A stretch of 18,871 nt of DNA. Source: Pseudomonadota bacterium. Lineage in GTDB: Bacteria; Pseudomonadota; Gammaproteobacteria; Acidiferrobacterales; UBA6901. The translations under genes were made by a program, and so were the position numbers. The notes beneath the pieces are model-generated. The model made no database searches and was not told the origin of the DNA. It saw only the letters and a program-made list of their open reading frames with translations. Of this stretch, positions 15,611 to 18,871 are shown piece by piece; the first letter of the stretch is position 1, and every line of letters begins with the position of its first letter. The stretch is taken from the NCBI GenBank assembly GCA_021785795.1, contig JAJYEK010000063.1, forward strand, positions 1-18,871, in the 5' to 3' direction.

Positions 15611-15702
15611 CCCACGGTCGCTTTCGCTCTGTAGTCTCTTTCTTTAGGAGGGCGGCAAGATCGAGCCAGACGGGACGATGCAGGAGACGGCAGGTGGAGC
15701 GT

Positions 15703-15815
15703 TTACGTGGCGGATCGGCGAAGTGTCGGATCGGAGGCACGCTTCAGGGGCAGCAAGGCCTCGAGGTCGTCGATGGTCCGGGCCCCGGGAAGATCGGTGA
15801 AGATAAGGTTCACGG
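15703..15815 (-). pseudogene. Possible C-terminal scrap of the element's transposase
   Basis: On the minus strand the frame reads NLIFTDLPGARTIDDLEALLPL and then KRASDPTLRRSAT before a TAA at 15705-15703. It lies immediately upstream of the ATPase relic, where the DDE transposase gene of such elements sits. The acidic ARTIDDLEALLP ending looks protein-like but no catalytic motif is left, so the call is weak. It abuts the IS66 scrap on the other strand. Confidence 0.3.
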
Positions 15816-15954
15816 CGTCTTGGCCGCCGACCCCTTCTGTGGTTACGCTTTCGTGTTTCGCAACAAGCGCGGCGATCGTTTAAAGCTCCTGCTCTGGGAT
15901 GGTCTGGGATTCTGGCTTTTGTATCGGCATCTCGATTCCTCGCAACAAGAAAAA
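15808..15954 (+). pseudogene. IS66 family TnpB (Orf2) fragment
   Basis: The plus frame contains VLAADPFCGYAFVFRNKRGD followed by RLKLLLWDGLGFWLLYRHLD, matching the central core of the IS66 accessory protein TnpB (usual length about 115 residues). Its N-terminal and C-terminal thirds are missing. The frame is open on both sides, but those parts show no likeness. No IS66 TnpC or inverted repeat was seen, so this is a scrap left by a past insertion and deletion. Confidence 0.7.
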
Positions 15955-16322
15955 GTGAGCGCTGTACCATGTGTAGACATGCGATTTCGTTGCGGGCGGC
16001 CGTGGAGTTTCACCCCGAATGCCCGCAGCTACATCGGTGTGAGCAAAGCGCTCGGGAGGACCACCGTCGTGCGAAGGCAACTCCGCGCCCAACCCGATCA
16101 CGGAAGTCACCTAGCCTCTTTGGTGTTCCGTCCGGTCTGCCTCGCCCTTCGTGCTGGTAGCGCTGGTACGCGATACGGCGGGGCTTTCATTCCGGATGAC
16201 AAGCAAAGCGTCCTGGAGTATCCGCTGGGTACACCAACGAATAGCTGGACAGTTCCCCGCAGAGAGACGCCTGATGCCCAAGACGTTACCTCGCAAATCG
16301 AAATCATATATTTCATAATGCA
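15955..16322. other. Scrambled region between the IS66 scrap and the DUF4143 ATPase
   Basis: No supported gene. Open frames exist on both strands, for example 16111-16323 on the minus strand starting MHYEIYDFDLRG, without ribosome site or known family. It likely contains more insertion debris and the promoter of the next gene. Confidence 0.35.
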
Positions 16323-17501
16323 ATGATGAGTAGGCGTCGAATCAAACCGCATGGTACGGAGGCACTGGACCGCCAAGCGGCGGTGGCATTGATCGGGTCG
16401 CGGCAGGTTGGTAAGACCACGCTGGCGCGGGATATCGCGGAAGAACGGGGAGCGTTGTAACTCGACCTGGAGGATACGGACGATCGGGAGAAACTGGCCA
16501 GTCCGGCGCTGTTTCTCAGGCAGTATGAGGATCGGTTGGTCGTGCTCGACGAAATCCACCGGGTGTCAGAGCTGTTCCAGACGTTGCGGGGCCTGATCGA
16601 CCAGGGTCGCCGAAAGGACAAGCGGACGGGGCGGTTTCTGATCTTGGGGTCGGCTTCTATTCATTTGTTGCGCCAGTCTGGCGAGAGCTTGGCCGGGCGG
16701 ATTGAATATATAGAAATGGAGCCGCTCGACGTTACGGAAGTCGGAGGAAAGGGGGGCGTCTGCGATCAGTTATGGGTTCGCGGTGGCTTTCCCGACAGCT
16801 ATTTGGCAAAGTCCAACCCGGACAGCCTGAAACTACGCAAAAGTTTCATCCGGACCTACCTGGAGCGGGACGTGCCCCAGTTCGGTCCCCGCATCCCAGC
16901 CGAAACGCTGGGGCGCCTGTGGACGATGCTGGCGCACGAACAGGGCACGCTGTTGAACGCCTCGCGGTTCGCGGCGGGGTTATCCCTGACCGCACCGACG
17001 GTGACGAAGTACATCGATCTGTTGGTGGGTCTGCTATTGGTGCGGCGGCTGCAGCCCTTGCACGCAAATATCGGAAAGCGCTTGGTGAAGTCACCCAAGG
17101 TCTATGTGCGGGACAGTGGTGTCGCGCACGCGTTGCTCGGGATTGGGGATTACAATGAACTGGCCGGTCATCCGGTAATCGGGCCGAGCCGGGAGGGGTT
17201 TGTGATTGAAAATCTGCTTTCGGTCGCACGAGATCGGACAAGCGCCAGCTTTTACCGAACTTCGGCGGGCGCCGAGATCGACCTGGTCCTGGATTTGCCC
17301 GGCCGCGCCGGACGCTGGGCGATCGAGATCAAGCGTGTGCTGTCGGCCAAACCGGGTAAGGGGTTTTACGAGGGTCGCAAAGACATCCATCCGAACAGAA
17401 GTTTCGTTGTCTATGCCGGCACAGAGCGTTACCCAGTTTCGGAGGAAGTACAGGCAATCGGCGTCCTCGACATGGCGGAGATGCTTCTCGATCTGAGTTA
17501 A
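16323..17501 (+). pseudogene. AAA ATPase with DUF4143, interrupted by one in-frame stop
   Basis: Read from the ATG at 16323, the protein would have 392 codons and keep one frame throughout. It has the Walker A GSRQVGKT (25-32), then ERGAL followed by TAA at 16458-16460 where the family has an aromatic residue before LDLED. After the stop come the Walker B LVVLDEIHRV, LILGSASIHLL, LWVRGGFPDSYLA, an HTH-like region with LSLTAPTVTKYIDLLVGLLLVRRL, and the DUF4143 nuclease-like end with FYRTSAGAEIDLVLDL and WAIEIKRV. The 321-residue part after the stop is intact but lacks the P-loop. It may be dead, read through, or re-initiated at GTG/TTG near 16536. The family is widespread and its role is poorly known, often near toxin-antitoxin loci. 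Confidence 0.8.
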
Positions 17502-17824
17502 GAAGGGCGCTCCGCCATCCGGATCTGCCTCTACCTTGCGGTGTCCGGGCGTCATGAACGGGCATTTCGGCCGACGCTCAAACGTAGCCACCCCCCCACC
17601 CACATCGCGGCTGATTCGGTTGCCCCTTTGGGTTGGGGGGCGTGTCGATGTCCTTGCACGTGGCCTGCCCCCGCAAACGGGGTTATTCACGGCCACCCGC
17701 CCGGACCTGCGCTTCCCGCGGACTACGCGCTCTCGCTACGCTCTCCATGGCGCATAGCGATTAAGCGGGATCGCTGTATATGTCCCGCTGGGGTTGCCGA
17801 CGTTGACAGCCACATGGCCACTGC
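17502..17824. other. Intergenic region upstream of the toxin-antitoxin operon
   Basis: No supported gene and no clear terminator after the ATPase relic. Open frames on the plus strand (17536-17828) have no ribosome site or family motif. The promoter of the antitoxin operon should be at the right end of this stretch, overlapping or close to the inverted repeat at 17825. Confidence 0.4.
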
Positions 17825-17849
17825 ATAAACTAGTCAACAACTAGTTTAT
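17825..17849. promoter_or_regulatory. Perfect inverted repeat, antitoxin operator
   Basis: ATAAACTAGT (17825-17834), five bases (CAACA), ACTAGTTTAT (17840-17849): a perfect 10-bp inverted repeat 20 bases before the antitoxin ATG. It is A+T-rich in a G+C-rich neighbourhood and probably overlaps the promoter, as expected for a site bound by the antitoxin and toxin-antitoxin complex. Confidence 0.75.
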
Positions 17850-17869
17850 GGCGTAGCAGGAGGTGCGCA

Positions 17870-18112
17870 ATGCCCGAAATCGGCGCTTATGAGGCGAAGA
17901 CGCATTTGTCCGAGATCCTAGATCGGGTGCGCAAAGGGGAGCGGTTCATTATCACCAAGCATGGGCAGGCGGTGGCGGAGTTACGATCGGTGGCGACCCA
18001 GGGCTTGGAAGAGCGGCGCGCGGTTGTGGCCCGCATGAAGGCATTTCAGGCCACCCATGACCTAGGGGATGTCTCTTTGCGCGAATTAATCGACGCAGGG
18101 CGTAAATACTGA
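17870..18112 (+). CDS. Phd/YefM family antitoxin
   Basis: This 80-residue antitoxin should bind and neutralise the PIN toxin encoded next to it and repress the operon. The N-terminal part has the family pattern: IGAYEAKTHLSEILDRVRKGE, then FIITKHGQAVAELRSV. The C-terminal half, ending SLRELIDAGRKY, is the flexible toxin-binding part. AGGAGGTG ends four bases before the ATG at 17870. Its TGA overlaps the toxin ATG by one base (TGATG), which couples translation and favours antitoxin excess. Intact and full length. Confidence 0.93.
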   Translation: MPEIGAYEAKTHLSEILDRVRKGERFIITKHGQAVAELRSVATQGLEERRAVVARMKAFQATHDLGDVSLRELIDAGRKY

Positions 18113-18540
18113 TGGCCTTTGTCGCCGATGCCTCTATGACACTGGCCTGGTATCTGCGCGATGAAGACGCTGAATCCGCCAATCGGGTACGTGAGCGATT
18201 GTTGGGGGAGGGTATTTGTGTCCCCGCCCATTGGGCGCTGGAGGTCTGCAATGCCCTGCTTGTCGCCACGCGGCGTGGTCGCATCACTATCCAGGAAATG
18301 GGTGAACTTCTACCGGACTTGCGTCTGTTGCCGGAGGCCGTTGACCATCAGACCGACGCGGTTGCCTGGTCGACCACGTTAGATATTGCAAAGGTCCATG
18401 GGCTGACGTTGTACGACGCGGCCTACCTCGAGCTTGCGCTAAGGCGCGACCTGCCACTTGCCACGTTAGACAAAAGGCTTCATGACGCCGCCATTGCCGC
18501 GGGCGCCGCCATCGTGCCTGAGATGCAAAAAAGATCATAA
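18112..18540 (+). CDS. vapC: VapC-type PIN-domain toxin (ribonuclease)
   Basis: This 142-residue protein is a Mg2+-dependent RNase toxin. The four acidic positions of the PIN active site are visible: Asp6 in FVADASMTLAWYL, Glu44 in ALEVCNALL, Asp102 in LYDAAYLELALR and Asp120 in LATLDKRL. The length is normal for the family and the reading frame is intact, so the toxin should be active. It is translationally coupled to the antitoxin. Targets of such VapC enzymes are usually tRNA or rRNA; the target here is unknown. No terminator is obvious after the stop. Confidence 0.93.
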   Translation: MAFVADASMTLAWYLRDEDAESANRVRERLLGEGICVPAHWALEVCNALLVATRRGRITIQEMGELLPDLRLLPEAVDHQTDAVAWSTTLDIAKVHGLTLYDAAYLELALRRDLPLATLDKRLHDAAIAAGAAIVPEMQKRS

Positions 18541-18871
18541 AACCTTAAGCGACGGCAATGGTTTCCCGTCCGCGTCCGGGTTCCTATGGCTCACGTCTTC
18601 GTAAGGGTGGGCCATGTGCTGAGTATTTGCCCGCGCAATCCCTCTCAAGATCTTGCTGCTGATTTGCTGGTTAGAACGGCTCGGCAGCTCAGTGAAGCGA
18701 CCAAAGACGGTTCGCTGCAGGAGATTTGTCATGACAACCAAACCTAAGGCACGTCTGAACTAACATCCCATTTCGACAAGTGCAGGATGCCGAAGCGAGG
18801 TTTTGCCAGGGCGGGAAGGCAAAACGCACCATTCCGCACTCCGATGGGCTTTGTTTGGTCGTTCGCGAGGC
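18541..18871. other. Right-end region, no gene assigned
   Basis: Two overlapping small frames exist: 18586-18747 on the plus strand (53 residues, starting MAHVFVRVGHVLSICPR) and 18535-18741 on the minus strand (68 residues, containing TNLLQRTVFGRF). Neither has a convincing ribosome site or a family I recognise, and they cannot both be genes. One may be a remnant continuing the decayed accessory region. Confidence 0.35.

Noticed and set aside
15535..16326. A 263-codon plus-strand frame as one gene
   Set aside because: Only its central 50 residues resemble IS66 TnpB; the rest is antisense to the ATPase relic or unrelated debris.

Overview
The window looks like chromosomal DNA from a G+C-rich proteobacterium. 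The evidence is strong Shine-Dalgarno sites, Gram-negative periplasmic proteins (HlyD adaptor, Spy/CpxP-like and DUF302-like exported proteins), an RhlE helicase, PPK2 and a zwf-gnd pair. A gamma- or acidithiobacillus-like, possibly acidophilic or metal-exposed host would fit, but the genus cannot be fixed from this sequence. No tRNA, rRNA, CRISPR array or replication origin was seen.

Left part (1-6433): the end of an ABC ATPase gene runs off the left edge and overlaps its HlyD-type adaptor by ATGA. A wide-pore MIP channel gene and a class III-like PPK2 gene follow, all on the minus strand. Next come a divergent exported DUF302-like gene and a convergent rhlE.

Middle part (6434-10800), the most interesting block: an ECF sigma factor and a short zinc-finger (zf-HC2) anti-sigma factor sit among three exported or membrane genes. 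These are a His/Met-rich Spy/CpxP-like protein, a 43-residue Cys-rich single-span peptide gene (minus strand, easy to miss), and a second DUF302 protein. Each has the same bipartite promoter, GTAAGRA-N14-CGACTAA, with identical spacing and 48 to 101 bases before the start codon. I infer a compact envelope or metal/thiol stress regulon controlled by the local sigma factor. No such promoter precedes the sigma gene itself, so it may depend on read-through from the Spy-like gene past an 11-bp hairpin. A frameshifted membrane-protein relic follows the DUF302 gene.

Central metabolism (11212-13648): gnd and zwf, overlapping by 35 bases on the minus strand, encode the two dehydrogenases of the oxidative pentose phosphate pathway.

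Right part (13649-18871), a decayed accessory region: it holds an autotransporter-like relic, an RHH antitoxin cut off by the end of a TniB/ExeA-type transposable element (with terminal direct repeats, a frameshifted ATPase and an intact 43-residue ORF), an IS66 TnpB scrap, a DUF4143 AAA ATPase interrupted by one in-frame TAA, and an intact Phd/YefM-VapC toxin-antitoxin operon behind a perfect 10-bp inverted repeat.
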